A stretch of 30,886 nucleotides of DNA from positions 1-30,886 of the forward strand of contig JBKHDM010000032.1 in assembly GCA_046541355.1 (NCBI GenBank), read 5' to 3'. Within the stretch, counting starts at the first letter, position 1. Every line of letters begins with the position of its first letter. Below, one piece after another: positions 8,045 to 16,276 of the stretch. The DNA is from CAYZHV01 sp046541355. Lineage in GTDB: Bacteria; Spirochaetota; Spirochaetia; DSM-27196; Alkalispirochaetaceae. The notes under the pieces are model-generated. The model was not told the origin of the DNA. It saw nothing but the letters and a program-made list of their open reading frames with translations, and made no database searches. The position numbers and the translations under genes were made by a program.

Positions 8045-8623
8045 ATGCACGCACCGACCCGAGAGGAGGCGTGGAGCCTCCTGACCAGCTATACCAAGAG
8101 CGAGAGCCTCCTCAATCACGCGAAGGCGGTGGAGGCCGTCATGCGTCACTTTGCGGAGAAACTCGGCGAGGATCCGGATAAATGGGGCGTCATCGGTCTG
8201 GTTCATGACCTCGACTGGGAGGCGTATCCCGAGGAGCACTGCTCGAAGACGACGGAGATACTCGGTGAGGCGAAGTGGCCCGAGGAGTACATCAGGGCAA
8301 TCAGATCCCACGCCTGGGGCATGTTTACCGAGGATAAGCCCGAGGAGCAGATGGAAAAGGTTCTCTACACCATCGACGAGCTCACCGGCCTTGTCACGGC
8401 GACCGCTCTGGTGAGGCCGTCGAAGAGTGTCCTGGACATGACGCCGAAATCCGTCAAGAAAAAGTGGAAAGAGAAGAGCTTTGCCGCCGGTGCAAACCGG
8501 GAGGTGATCGAGTCCGGAGCGCGGATGCTCGGGATGGAGCTCTCTGACGTGATACACGAGACTATCGAGGGAATGAAAAAGGTCGCCCCGGAAATCGGTC
8601 TCGCCGGAACGCCCGGGGAGTAG
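8045..8623 (+). CDS. HD-domain phosphohydrolase-family protein
   Basis: A 192-residue cytoplasmic protein of the HD superfamily. Metal-binding pattern: His in LLNHAKAVEAV near residue 24, the His-Asp pair in GLVHDLDWE near 58, His in IRSHAWG near 86 and Asp in TIDELTG near 109. These fit the H...HD...H...D arrangement. The C-terminal 80 residues are helical and charged (VKKKWKEKSFAAGANREVIE). The family hydrolyses phosphate monoesters or nucleotides, but no substrate can be assigned. The gene has its own likely promoter and no ribosome-binding sequence before ATG 8045. It is followed by glnS after 54 nt. Confidence 0.85.
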   Translation: MHAPTREEAWSLLTSYTKSESLLNHAKAVEAVMRHFAEKLGEDPDKWGVIGLVHDLDWEAYPEEHCSKTTEILGEAKWPEEYIRAIRSHAWGMFTEDKPEEQMEKVLYTIDELTGLVTATALVRPSKSVLDMTPKSVKKKWKEKSFAAGANREVIESGARMLGMELSDVIHETIEGMKKVAPEIGLAGTPGE

Positions 8624-8677
8624 GATAGCCGCTCCCGCCTACCGTATGAACCTGGAATTACGAGGAACAGCAGAGCC

Positions 8678-10384
8678 ATGAGTGAGACAGATCTTTCCGC
8701 ACCTGGTGCGGACTTTATACGCGCCCAGATACGAGAGGACATTGGAGCGGGTCGAAACGGGGGGAGGGTACACACGCGCTTTCCCCCGGAGCCCAACGGC
8801 TACCTCCACATCGGCCACGCCAAATCGATCAATCTTAACTTCGGACTGGCCGAGGAGTTCGGGGGCAAGTGTAACCTCCGCTTCGACGACACAAATCCCG
8901 AGCGGGAGGAAGTTGAGTACATCGAGTCGATCAAAGCCGACATTCGCTGGCTTGGCTTCGACTGGGAGGATCGTCTCTTTTTCGCCTCCGACTATTTCGA
9001 ACAGCTCTACGAGTACGCGGAGCATCTCATACGCAACGGTTGGGCGTACGTCGATTCCCTCTCCCCTGAGGAGATCCGGGAACTGAGAGGCACCCCGACG
9101 GAACCGGGAAAGAACAGTCCCTACCGGGAGCGTTCGGTCGAGGAGAGTCTCGACCTTTTCCGGAGGATGCGCGCCGGAGCGTTCCCCGACGGAACCCACG
9201 TCTTGCGTGCGAGGATCGACATGGCCCATCCGAACATCACGATGCGGGATCCGACCCTCTACCGGATACGTCACGTCGCCCACCATCGTACCGGCGAGGC
9301 GTGGTGCATCTATCCGACCTACGACTTTGCCCACGGGCAGTCCGACGCTATCGAGTCGATCACCCATTCGATCTGTACCCTCGAGTTTGAAAACCATCGC
9401 CCCCTCTACGACTGGCTCATCGACCATCTTCCGGTTCCGAGCAAGCCTCGGCAGATCGAGTTTGCCAGGCTCAACCTGACCTACACGGTTATGAGCAAAC
9501 GAAAGCTCCTGCGGCTTGTAAAGGAGCGTTTCGTCGAGGGGTGGGACGACCCGCGGATGCCGACGATCTCCGGGATGCGTCGCCGCGGCTATACCCCTGA
9601 GGCGATCAGGGAGTTCTGCAACAGGATCGGTGTCTCCAAGTCCAACAGTACCGTCGACCTCGCCCTCCTCGAGTTCTCCCTCCGGGAGGACCTCAATCTC
9701 CGGGCTCACCGGCGGATGGTGGTCCTCGACCCGATCAAGCTGGTTATTACCAACTACCCCGAGGATAAGCAGGAGGAGTTCGAGGCGGAGAACAATCCGG
9801 AACGTGCTGAGGATGGGAGCCGGATGGTACCTTTTGGCCGGGAGCTGTACATCGAGCGGGAGGATTTTATGGAGGATCCGCCGAAAAAGTGGTTCCGCCT
9901 CGCCCCGGGCAAAGAGGTTCGCCTCAAGCACGCCTACTACGTCACCTGCGAAGAGGTAATAAAGGACGCCGAAGGGAAGGTAACCGAGCTCCGCTGCAGC
10001 TATGACCCGGAGACCCGGGGTGGAGACTCCCCCGATGGACGCAAGGTCAAAGGAACCCTCCACTGGGTCGCCGCGAGGAGCGCTCTCGATGTAGAGGTTC
10101 GCCTCTACCAGACCCTCTTTTCCGTAGAAAACCCTGATGATGTCACGGATGGGGGAGCGTTTACCGACTATCTCAACCCCGAGAGTCTCACAATACTTAC
10201 AGAGGCGAAGGCTGAACCCTCCCTGAAGGGCGCCGGGCCGGGGGAATCCTTTCAGTTCCTGCGCATGGGGTACTTCTGTGTCGACAGCAGACACGCAACC
10301 CCCGAGCGTCCTGTGTTCAATCGCTCGGTGACCCTCAAGGACAGCTGGGCCCGGGTCGTTCGAAACAAACGTGAAAACGAGTAG
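8678..10384 (+). CDS. glnS: Glutaminyl-tRNA synthetase
   Basis: Class I aminoacyl-tRNA synthetase of 568 residues that charges tRNA-Gln with glutamine. RFPPEPNGYLHIGHAKS near residue 36 has the HIGH motif and the GlnRS-specific N-terminal wording. RFDDTNPE near 69 and YPTYDFAHGQSDAIE near 213 are GlnRS/GluRS class signatures, and VMSKRK near 270 is the KMSKS loop. The C-terminal half is the two-barrel anticodon-binding region (SVTLKDSW close to the end). The full-length match to the E. coli-type enzyme argues against a GluRS. A weak CGAGGA lies 12 nt before ATG 8678. The sbcB gene follows after 3 nt. Many bacteria lack GlnRS and use GatCAB instead, so its presence in this lineage suggests ancient transfer. 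Confidence 0.96.
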   Translation: MSETDLSAPGADFIRAQIREDIGAGRNGGRVHTRFPPEPNGYLHIGHAKSINLNFGLAEEFGGKCNLRFDDTNPEREEVEYIESIKADIRWLGFDWEDRLFFASDYFEQLYEYAEHLIRNGWAYVDSLSPEEIRELRGTPTEPGKNSPYRERSVEESLDLFRRMRAGAFPDGTHVLRARIDMAHPNITMRDPTLYRIRHVAHHRTGEAWCIYPTYDFAHGQSDAIESITHSICTLEFENHRPLYDWLIDHLPVPSKPRQIEFARLNLTYTVMSKRKLLRLVKERFVEGWDDPRMPTISGMRRRGYTPEAIREFCNRIGVSKSNSTVDLALLEFSLREDLNLRAHRRMVVLDPIKLVITNYPEDKQEEFEAENNPERAEDGSRMVPFGRELYIEREDFMEDPPKKWFRLAPGKEVRLKHAYYVTCEEVIKDAEGKVTELRCSYDPETRGGDSPDGRKVKGTLHWVAARSALDVEVRLYQTLFSVENPDDVTDGGAFTDYLNPESLTILTEAKAEPSLKGAGPGESFQFLRMGYFCVDSRHATPERPVFNRSVTLKDSWARVVRNKRENE

Positions 10385-10387
10385 ACC

Positions 10388-11827
10388 GTGACCTTCCTCT
10401 GGTTCGACCTGGAGACCTTCGGTCGGGACCCGAGGTTGGACCGTATCGCCCAGTTCGCCTCGATCCGGACCGACGAGAAGCATGAACCTGTTGAGGAGCC
10501 GGTGGTGCTCTACTGCCGGATTCCGAGGGACTACCTGCCCGACCCCCAGGCGGTGCTCAAGACCGGTATCACCCCTCAGGAGACCCGGCGACGGGGAGTG
10601 AGGGAAATAGACTTTACCCGGGAGATCCGTCGACTCTTCGATGTTGACGGTACCTGCGGCGTCGGTTTCAACTCCCTCGCCTTCGATGACGAGTTCCTCC
10701 GCTCCCTCTTTTTCAGAAATTTCCTCGATCCCTACGAGCGGGAGTATCGCCGAGGCAACAGTCGCTGGGACATCCTCAATCTCGCCCGTCTCGCCCGGGA
10801 CCTCCGTCCCGAAGGGATCACCTGGCCGGAGAAGCCCGACGGACGACCGGACCTGCGTCTCGAGGCGCTGACCGCCGCCAACGGCATCGAGCACACCGAC
10901 GCCCACGACGCTCTCGCCGACGTCCGGGCGACTATCGCCCTCGCCTCGAGAATCAGAGAGGCGCAGCCGAAGCTCTACCAATGGTCCCTCGGGCTTCGGG
11001 AAAAGGAGCGCTGTCGCGGGCTGGTTGACCTCGAGGGGCACACCCCCTTTCTCCACAGCCACACGATCTACACCCGCCCCGGGGCAACCACGACTGTCGT
11101 CGCGCCCCTCGCCATGGATCTCCACAACCCTCAGGCGGTTCTGGTTTTCGATCTCCGCTACGATCCGACTCCCTTTCTCGGGAGGAGCGCCGAGGAGCTG
11201 CGGGCGACGGCGTTTACCCCGAGGCGGGAGCAGCCGGACGAGGAGCATCTTCCCGTCTCCCGGGTGGCCCTCAACAAGGTTCCCGCCATCGCTCCCGAGG
11301 CAACCCTCGACGACGAGGGCGCAAAGCGCCTCGGAATCGACCGGCGGGCGGTTGCCGCCCACCTCGAAGTGATACGGAACAATCCCTCCTTTCTGCGAAA
11401 GGTGCGTAGCGCCTTTGCCCCGGTGGAGAAGGGGATCTTCCGGGATGTGGAGGAGCAGCTCTACGCCGGCTTTGTTCCCGACAGCGACCGCTCCCTCTAC
11501 GGTGAGATCCATCGGCTTTCCCCGGAGGAGCTGCTGCGCTGGGAGCCCCCCTTTCGGGATGAGCGACTCCCGACCCTCTACCACCGATTTCTGATGCGCA
11601 ACTATGAGGAGCTCCTCGAGCCCGAACAGCGGCGTGACTGGTACCGGGAGGCGGCAAGAAGGATTCTCCTGCCGCCGTCGACTAAACTAAAGGATCTTGA
11701 GGAGTACGAGCTCCGGGTCTCCCAGATCCTTGGGGATCCGCAGCGTGACGAAAGCGAGAGAAGAACGGCGGAAGAGCTGAAACGGTACGCCGAGTCGGTC
11801 CGGGCGACCCTGCCGATCGACGATTGA
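10388..11827 (+). CDS. sbcB: Exodeoxyribonuclease I (ExoI)
   Basis: A 479-residue 3'-5' single-strand DNA exonuclease used in recombination and mismatch repair. The N terminus WFDLETFG (Asp7, Glu9) is the first DEDD motif; GFNSLAFDDEFLR near residue 96 is the second and HTDAHDALADVRAT near 172 the third with the DEDDh His and Asp. FDLRYDPTPF and the helical C-terminal part match the SH3-like and helical domains of E. coli ExoI, and the length equals the family norm (about 475). GTG 10388 starts 3 nt after the glnS stop, so the pair is one transcription unit. ExoI is best known from Gammaproteobacteria. Confidence 0.92.
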   Translation: MTFLWFDLETFGRDPRLDRIAQFASIRTDEKHEPVEEPVVLYCRIPRDYLPDPQAVLKTGITPQETRRRGVREIDFTREIRRLFDVDGTCGVGFNSLAFDDEFLRSLFFRNFLDPYEREYRRGNSRWDILNLARLARDLRPEGITWPEKPDGRPDLRLEALTAANGIEHTDAHDALADVRATIALASRIREAQPKLYQWSLGLREKERCRGLVDLEGHTPFLHSHTIYTRPGATTTVVAPLAMDLHNPQAVLVFDLRYDPTPFLGRSAEELRATAFTPRREQPDEEHLPVSRVALNKVPAIAPEATLDDEGAKRLGIDRRAVAAHLEVIRNNPSFLRKVRSAFAPVEKGIFRDVEEQLYAGFVPDSDRSLYGEIHRLSPEELLRWEPPFRDERLPTLYHRFLMRNYEELLEPEQRRDWYREAARRILLPPSTKLKDLEEYELRVSQILGDPQRDESERRTAEELKRYAESVRATLPIDD

Positions 11828-11868
11828 GCTCACCCCGGGCCCGAGGGAGCTTGGAAGAGATAGAGACG

Positions 11869-11900
11869 CCCACCGGCCGCCGGAGGGCGGGACCGGTGGG
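11869..11900. other. Hairpin between convergent sbcB and ilvD
   Basis: An inverted repeat: CCCACCGG (11869-11876) pairs perfectly with CCGGTGGG (11893-11900), and CCGCC (77-81) pairs inside with GGCGG (86-90). It lies in the 94-nt gap between convergent genes, where a two-way terminator is expected. Neither strand has a T run after it, so termination may need Rho or may be weak. Confidence 0.45.
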
Positions 11901-11921
11901 GGGAACCTTACGGGAGAGGGT

Positions 11922-13601
11922 TCAGGAGGTGATCGCCCCGCGGCTTGCGGAAGAGACGAGCTTGGCGAACTTGTAGAGAACCCCCCGGGTGTACATAGGT
12001 GGCTTCGGCTGCCATTGTGCCTTGCGCCGTCCGAGCTCCTCCTCGGAGAGCGCCACGGAGAGCTCCTTTCGATCACTGGAAATGGTGATGATGTCACCAT
12101 CCTCGATCAAACCGATCGCCCCACCAACCGCCGCCTCCGGAGCGACGTGACCGACCACCATACCGTGGCTGCCCCCGGAAAAGCGCCCGTCTGTAATGAG
12201 GGCTACCTCTCTCTGGAGTCCCCGGCCCGCGATGGCGCTCGTCGGTCCGAGCATCTCCCTCATCCCTGGGCCGCCGACGGGGCCCTCGTAACGGATTACC
12301 ACCACATCGCCGCTGACGATGTCTCCCTTAAGGATGGCGTCCATAGCCTCCTGCTCCGCCTCGAACACCCGGGCCGGGCCACGGTGCTCGATGCGGTTGA
12401 GACCGCAGGTTTTAAGGACGGCGCCTTCCTCCGCGAGATTGCCCTTGAGGATAACGATCGGTCCCTTCGGTTGCTCCGGCTTATCGAAGGTGTGCACAAC
12501 ATCCTGTCCCTCGAGATTGACCTCCACGTCCGCGAGGTTCTCGGCGATCGTCTTTCCGGTGACGGTCATACACTCACCGTGGAGCAGCCCCTCGTCGAGG
12601 AGCATCTTCATCACAACCTCTATTCCTCCAACCTCGTTGTAGAGATCCTCCATCACATAGCGCCCCGCGGGCTTCATGTCGGTGAGAATCGGCGTGGTAT
12701 CGTAGAAGTAGTTGAAGTCATCTATGGAGAGTTCCACGTCCGCCTCGTGGGCGAGGGCGAGGAGGTGGAGGACCGAGTTGGTGGAGCCTCCGAGAGCCAT
12801 AACCACCCGGATCGCGTTCTCAAAGGATTTGCGGGTCAGAATATCCTTCGGCTTGATGTCGTTTACGATGCAGTGCCAGAGGGCGTCGGCACTGTCGATC
12901 ATCACCTGGTCCCGGGCGGGGTCGACCGCGGGAACCGAGGAGTTCCCGACAACGCTCATGCCCAGCGCCTCCATCGCCGAGGCGAGGGTGTTGGCGGTGT
13001 ACATGCCTCCACAGGCGCCGGCCCCGGGGCACGCTGCGCACTCGATTTCGTGGCGCTCCTCCTCGGTGATCTTTCCGGCACTGTACTGCCCGACCGCTTC
13101 GAAGGCGGAGACGATGTCGACCTTCTGCCCCTTCCAAACACCGGCGCGGATCGTCCCGCCGTAAACAAAGACCGAGGGGACGTTCATCCGGATAAGTCCC
13201 ATGACTGTACCGGGGATGGTCTTGTCACAGCCGCCGATGCCGAGAAGGGCGTCCATCTGGTGGCCGAGGGCGTCGAGTTCTATGACGTCGGCGATGGTGT
13301 CCCGGGAGACGAGGGACGCCTTCATCCCTTCGTGCCCCATCGCCTCTCCGTCGGTTACAACAAAGGTATGAAAGAGCATCGTTACCGCACCGAGCTCCTT
13401 GAGCCGCTTCCGGGATATCGCGGCGAGCTGGTCGTGGTGCATGTTACACGGGCTGACATCGCTGTCGGCGCTCGCGAGCCCCACGATCGGTTTTCGAAAA
13501 TCATCATCCTTGAAACCTACAGCTCGCAGCATCGCCCGCTGGGCGGTTCGCTCGACGCCTTCGGTCATCTCTCTGCTTCTGCGATTGTACTGTTCAGCCA
13601 C
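11922..13601 (-). CDS. ilvD: Dihydroxy-acid dehydratase
   Basis: Iron-sulfur dehydratase of 559 residues that makes 2-keto acids in the valine, isoleucine and leucine pathways. Three cluster cysteines are visible: CNMHH near residue 50, GGCDKTIPG near 120 and CPGAGACGGMYTANT near 190. GRFSGGSHG near 470 is the C-terminal active-site signature. GTG 13601 is chosen because VAEQYNRRSREMTEGV is the typical family N terminus and it starts 4 nt after the leuD stop; a longer frame reads through leuD. The ribosome site is weak (GAAAGGG), so translation is likely coupled to leuD. It is the last gene of the ilvBN-leuCD-ilvD operon. Confidence 0.96.
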   Translation of the reverse strand: MAEQYNRRSREMTEGVERTAQRAMLRAVGFKDDDFRKPIVGLASADSDVSPCNMHHDQLAAISRKRLKELGAVTMLFHTFVVTDGEAMGHEGMKASLVSRDTIADVIELDALGHQMDALLGIGGCDKTIPGTVMGLIRMNVPSVFVYGGTIRAGVWKGQKVDIVSAFEAVGQYSAGKITEEERHEIECAACPGAGACGGMYTANTLASAMEALGMSVVGNSSVPAVDPARDQVMIDSADALWHCIVNDIKPKDILTRKSFENAIRVVMALGGSTNSVLHLLALAHEADVELSIDDFNYFYDTTPILTDMKPAGRYVMEDLYNEVGGIEVVMKMLLDEGLLHGECMTVTGKTIAENLADVEVNLEGQDVVHTFDKPEQPKGPIVILKGNLAEEGAVLKTCGLNRIEHRGPARVFEAEQEAMDAILKGDIVSGDVVVIRYEGPVGGPGMREMLGPTSAIAGRGLQREVALITDGRFSGGSHGMVVGHVAPEAAVGGAIGLIEDGDIITISSDRKELSVALSEEELGRRKAQWQPKPPMYTRGVLYKFAKLVSSASRGAITS

Positions 13602-13605
13602 GGTT

Positions 13606-14235
13606 TTACCCTTTCGCCTCGATGAGAAAATTGTTGAGATAGGGAATTCGCTCGATGGCAGCCTCGATCTCATTCACATTCGACAGCAGCACGGATGTCG
13701 AATCCCAGGTGCCCGCGGTAAGGGCGTTGAGGTACGCCCCGGGTATCTCGAAGGAGTACTCCTTGCCCGCGACGGTCACCGTCCCCCCGGGGAGGTCGAG
13801 AACAATCTCGGTTGCCGGGTCCTTCTCGACGAGATCCATAATCTCCTCTACTTCCTCGTGGGTGAGCTTGACCGCCGGAACCCCCATTGCGGTACAGTTC
13901 CCGGCAAAAATCTCCGCATAGGACTCGCCGATAATCGCGGAAATCCCCGACCGCATAAGCGCCTGGGGGGCGTGCTCCCGGGAGGAGCCGCAGCCAAAGT
14001 TACTGTTTACAATGAGAAAGGAGCTCCCCCGGTACTTCGGGTCGTTAAAGGGGTGGGGTTTCTCGTTTCCCTCGGCGTCGTAGCGCACGTCGAAAAAGGC
14101 GTACTCCCCGAGGCCGTCAAAGGTGACTACCTTCATGTACCGTGCGGGTATTATCTGGTCGGTATCGATGTCGTTACCCCGAACAACGATACCTGTTCCC
14201 TCTAACCGCCGGATCGGGTTCTTCAATGTGGTCAC
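13606..14235 (-). CDS. leuD: 3-isopropylmalate dehydratase small subunit
   Basis: The swivel-domain subunit (209 residues) of isopropylmalate isomerase, working with LeuC in leucine synthesis. Key signatures: NDIDTDQIIPARYM near residue 20, the loop NFGCGSSREHAP near 78 that contacts substrate, and ESYAEIFAGNC near 105. GTG 14235 is selected because GAGGAG overlaps the leuC stop and lies about 8 nt before it; sequence further upstream belongs to leuC. It sits between leuC and ilvD with very small gaps. Confidence 0.95.
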   Translation of the reverse strand: MTTLKNPIRRLEGTGIVVRGNDIDTDQIIPARYMKVVTFDGLGEYAFFDVRYDAEGNEKPHPFNDPKYRGSSFLIVNSNFGCGSSREHAPQALMRSGISAIIGESYAEIFAGNCTAMGVPAVKLTHEEVEEIMDLVEKDPATEIVLDLPGGTVTVAGKEYSFEIPGAYLNALTAGTWDSTSVLLSNVNEIEAAIERIPYLNNFLIEAKG

Positions 14236-14245
14236 TGCAATCTCC

Positions 14246-15664
14246 TCACACAGGGGCCGGCTCGCCGGCGAACTCGCGGATATCCACCACCTCACCGGTA
14301 ACAGCGGCGGCGGCGACCATCGCAGGACTCATAAGGAGGGTTCGGCCGAGGGGAGAGCCCTGGCGGCCGACGAAGTTCCTGTTGGAGCTCGAGGCGGATA
14401 TTTCCCGTCCCTGGAGCTGGTCGGGATTCATCCCGAGGCACATGGAGCATCCCGCCCCGCGCCACTGAAACCCCGCCTCCTCGAAAATCCGCGGGAGCCC
14501 CTCCTGTTCCGCCTGCTTCGCCACCTGCATCGACCCGGGCACGACAAAAGCCCTGACCGAGGGGGCGATTTTTTTCCCTTTGAGGATTCCCGCTGCCTCC
14601 CGGAGGTCGGAAATCCGCCCGTTCGTACAGCTTCCGATAAAGGCGACGTCGATTTTTTTGCCCTTCATCGGCTCTCCCGGGGTAAAGCCCATGTGTTCGT
14701 ACGCCTTTTGAGCGACCTCCCGCTCCGACTCCGGCATCTCCTCGGGAATCGGTGTCGGCTCTCCGATACCGATCGCCTGTCCCGGGTTGATCCCCCAGGT
14801 GACCATCGGCTCGAGGGAGTCGGCGTCGAGGGTGTAGATATCGTCGTAGTCGGCGTCCTCTCCCGAGGCGAGGGAGCTCCAGAACGAAACCGCCCGCTCG
14901 AACGCCTCGCCCTTCGGCGCAAATCGGCGTCCCCGGATGTACTCGAAGGTGGTCTCGTCAGGGTTGACGTAGCCGACCCGGGCGCCCCCTTCGATACTCA
15001 TGTTGCAGATGGTCATCCGCTCTTCCATCGAGAGGGCGTGGATCCCGGGTCCATTGTACTCGTAGGCGTAGCCGAGCCCGCCCTTTACGCCGAGGTCGGC
15101 GATTATTTTGAGAATAATATCCTTTGCGTACACCCTCGGCTTGAGGCTTCCCTCGACCTGTATTCTGCGCACCTTCGGCCTGCTCATCGCCATGCACTGC
15201 GTCGCGAGAACATCCCTGATCTGGGATGTCCCGATTCCAAAACCGATCGCCCCGAAGGCGCCGTGGGTCGAGGTGTGGCTGTCACCACAGGCGATGGTCA
15301 TGCCGGGCTGGGTAAGGCCGAGCTCGGGGCCGATAATGTGGACAATCCCCTGCATACCGCTCTTGAGGTTGAAAAACTCGACGCCGAACTCCTTCGTGTT
15401 CGACTCGAGGGCTTTCATCATCTGCTCCGCGAGGATGTCCTGAAAAGGGCGCTCCTGCTTCTCCGTCGGGACGATGTGGTCGACGGTTGCGAAGGTCCGC
15501 TCCGGGTGGAGTACCGAGAGCCCCCGCTCCCGGAGCATCTGAAACGCCTGGGGAGAGGTCACCTCATGGATGAGATGAAGGCCGATCAGTAACTGATCCT
15601 GCCCGCTCTCCAACGTTTTGACCTTGTGGAGGTCCCACACCTTGTTAAATAGATTCTCCGACAT
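14246..15664 (-). CDS. leuC: 3-isopropylmalate dehydratase large subunit
   Basis: Aconitase-family [4Fe-4S] subunit of about 472 residues that isomerises 2-isopropylmalate to 3-isopropylmalate with LeuD. Cluster ligands: FIGSCTNGR near residue 330 and GAGCSMCLGMNPDQL near 395. GDSHTSTHGAFGAIGFG near 125 is the substrate/cluster motif and HLIHEVTSPQAF near 30 the N-terminal signature. ATG 15664 with AGGGG just upstream fits MSENLFNKVWD; a TTG five codons earlier is less likely. An 84-nt gap separates it from ilvN and holds a candidate internal promoter. Confidence 0.96.
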   Translation of the reverse strand: MSENLFNKVWDLHKVKTLESGQDQLLIGLHLIHEVTSPQAFQMLRERGLSVLHPERTFATVDHIVPTEKQERPFQDILAEQMMKALESNTKEFGVEFFNLKSGMQGIVHIIGPELGLTQPGMTIACGDSHTSTHGAFGAIGFGIGTSQIRDVLATQCMAMSRPKVRRIQVEGSLKPRVYAKDIILKIIADLGVKGGLGYAYEYNGPGIHALSMEERMTICNMSIEGGARVGYVNPDETTFEYIRGRRFAPKGEAFERAVSFWSSLASGEDADYDDIYTLDADSLEPMVTWGINPGQAIGIGEPTPIPEEMPESEREVAQKAYEHMGFTPGEPMKGKKIDVAFIGSCTNGRISDLREAAGILKGKKIAPSVRAFVVPGSMQVAKQAEQEGLPRIFEEAGFQWRGAGCSMCLGMNPDQLQGREISASSSNRNFVGRQGSPLGRTLLMSPAMVAAAAVTGEVVDIREFAGEPAPV

Positions 15665-15715
15665 ACGCCCCTCGTACAATCTTAGATCGTGAGTCTTATT
15701 TGGAACTGGTACTAA

Positions 15716-15744
15716 TAGTTAGCGGTTTGTGAAAGAATTGGCAA
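15716..15744 (-). promoter_or_regulatory. Candidate internal promoter before leuC
   Basis: On the minus strand, TTGCCA (15744-15739), a 17-bp spacer and TAACTA (15721-15716). It is in the 84-nt AT-richer gap between ilvN and leuC, the largest gap in the operon. It could allow leuCD-ilvD expression apart from the attenuator upstream of ilvB. Confidence 0.4.
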
Positions 15745-15748
15745 GCCC

Positions 15749-16264
15749 TTACGGGGTGAGGGTATCACCCCGGGCCATCAGCACCTTGCCGGTGCGCATC
15801 ACCTCCTGGACTCCGTACGGTTCGAAGACCTTGTTCATGCCGTCGAGACGTTCGGAGGTGCCCGTCGCCTCAAAGGTGATGCTGTTTTCGCTGACGTCTA
15901 CGACGTCACATTTGAGAGCGTGGGCAAGCTGGAGGATCTCGCTTCGCTGCTCCTGTTCGCAGTGAAGCTTGATCAGGACGAGCTCCCGCTGGATGATATC
16001 CTCCCCGGTCCGGTCCGAGGCGTGGACGACATCGATCAGCTTGTTGAGCTGCTTGAGGATCTGCTGCAGCACCCGCTCATCCCCGGAGGCGACGATGTTC
16101 ATGGTGGAGAACTCCGGGTCCGTAGAGGGAGAAACAACGAGACTCTCGATATTATACCCTCGTCGTGAGAAGACGAGGGCAACCCGGATGAGCACGCCAG
16201 GCTTGTTCGCGACGTAGAGGCTGAGGGTGTGTTTCTTGTAATTGATTTCCGGTATAGCTCCCAT
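15749..16264 (-). CDS. ilvN: Acetolactate synthase small (regulatory) subunit
   Basis: A 171-residue regulatory subunit that binds valine and activates the IlvB catalytic subunit. Residues 11-80 form an ACT domain: LSLYVANKPGVLIRVALVFSRRGYNIESL with the Asn and Gly residues of the effector site, then MNIVASGD. The C-terminal half (about 85-165) is the second, activating domain of the IlvH/IlvN family. ATG 16264 has AAGGAG 8 nt upstream and begins 12 nt after the ilvB stop. Feedback inhibition by valine is known for the family and expected here. Confidence 0.95.
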   Translation of the reverse strand: MGAIPEINYKKHTLSLYVANKPGVLIRVALVFSRRGYNIESLVVSPSTDPEFSTMNIVASGDERVLQQILKQLNKLIDVVHASDRTGEDIIQRELVLIKLHCEQEQRSEILQLAHALKCDVVDVSENSITFEATGTSERLDGMNKVFEPYGVQEVMRTGKVLMARGDTLTP

Positions 16265-16276
16265 CGGGTGCGCTCC

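Noticed and set aside
8646..8681. An 11-codon ORF overlapping glnS as ATGA
   Set aside because: No -10 box fits a start there and a chance ORF of this size is likely in this GC context.
8639..11584. A 981-codon open frame on the minus strand
   Set aside because: It lies antisense to glnS and sbcB, both of which have complete family motifs. High GC gives few stops in this frame, and its translation is low in hydrophobic pattern and matches no family.
12015..13625. A 536-codon open frame on the plus strand opposite ilvD, and similar frames at 14123-15592 and 16229-17878
   Set aside because: Each is the complement of a conserved biosynthetic gene with intact catalytic motifs. The translations are His/Asp/Arg-rich shadows.
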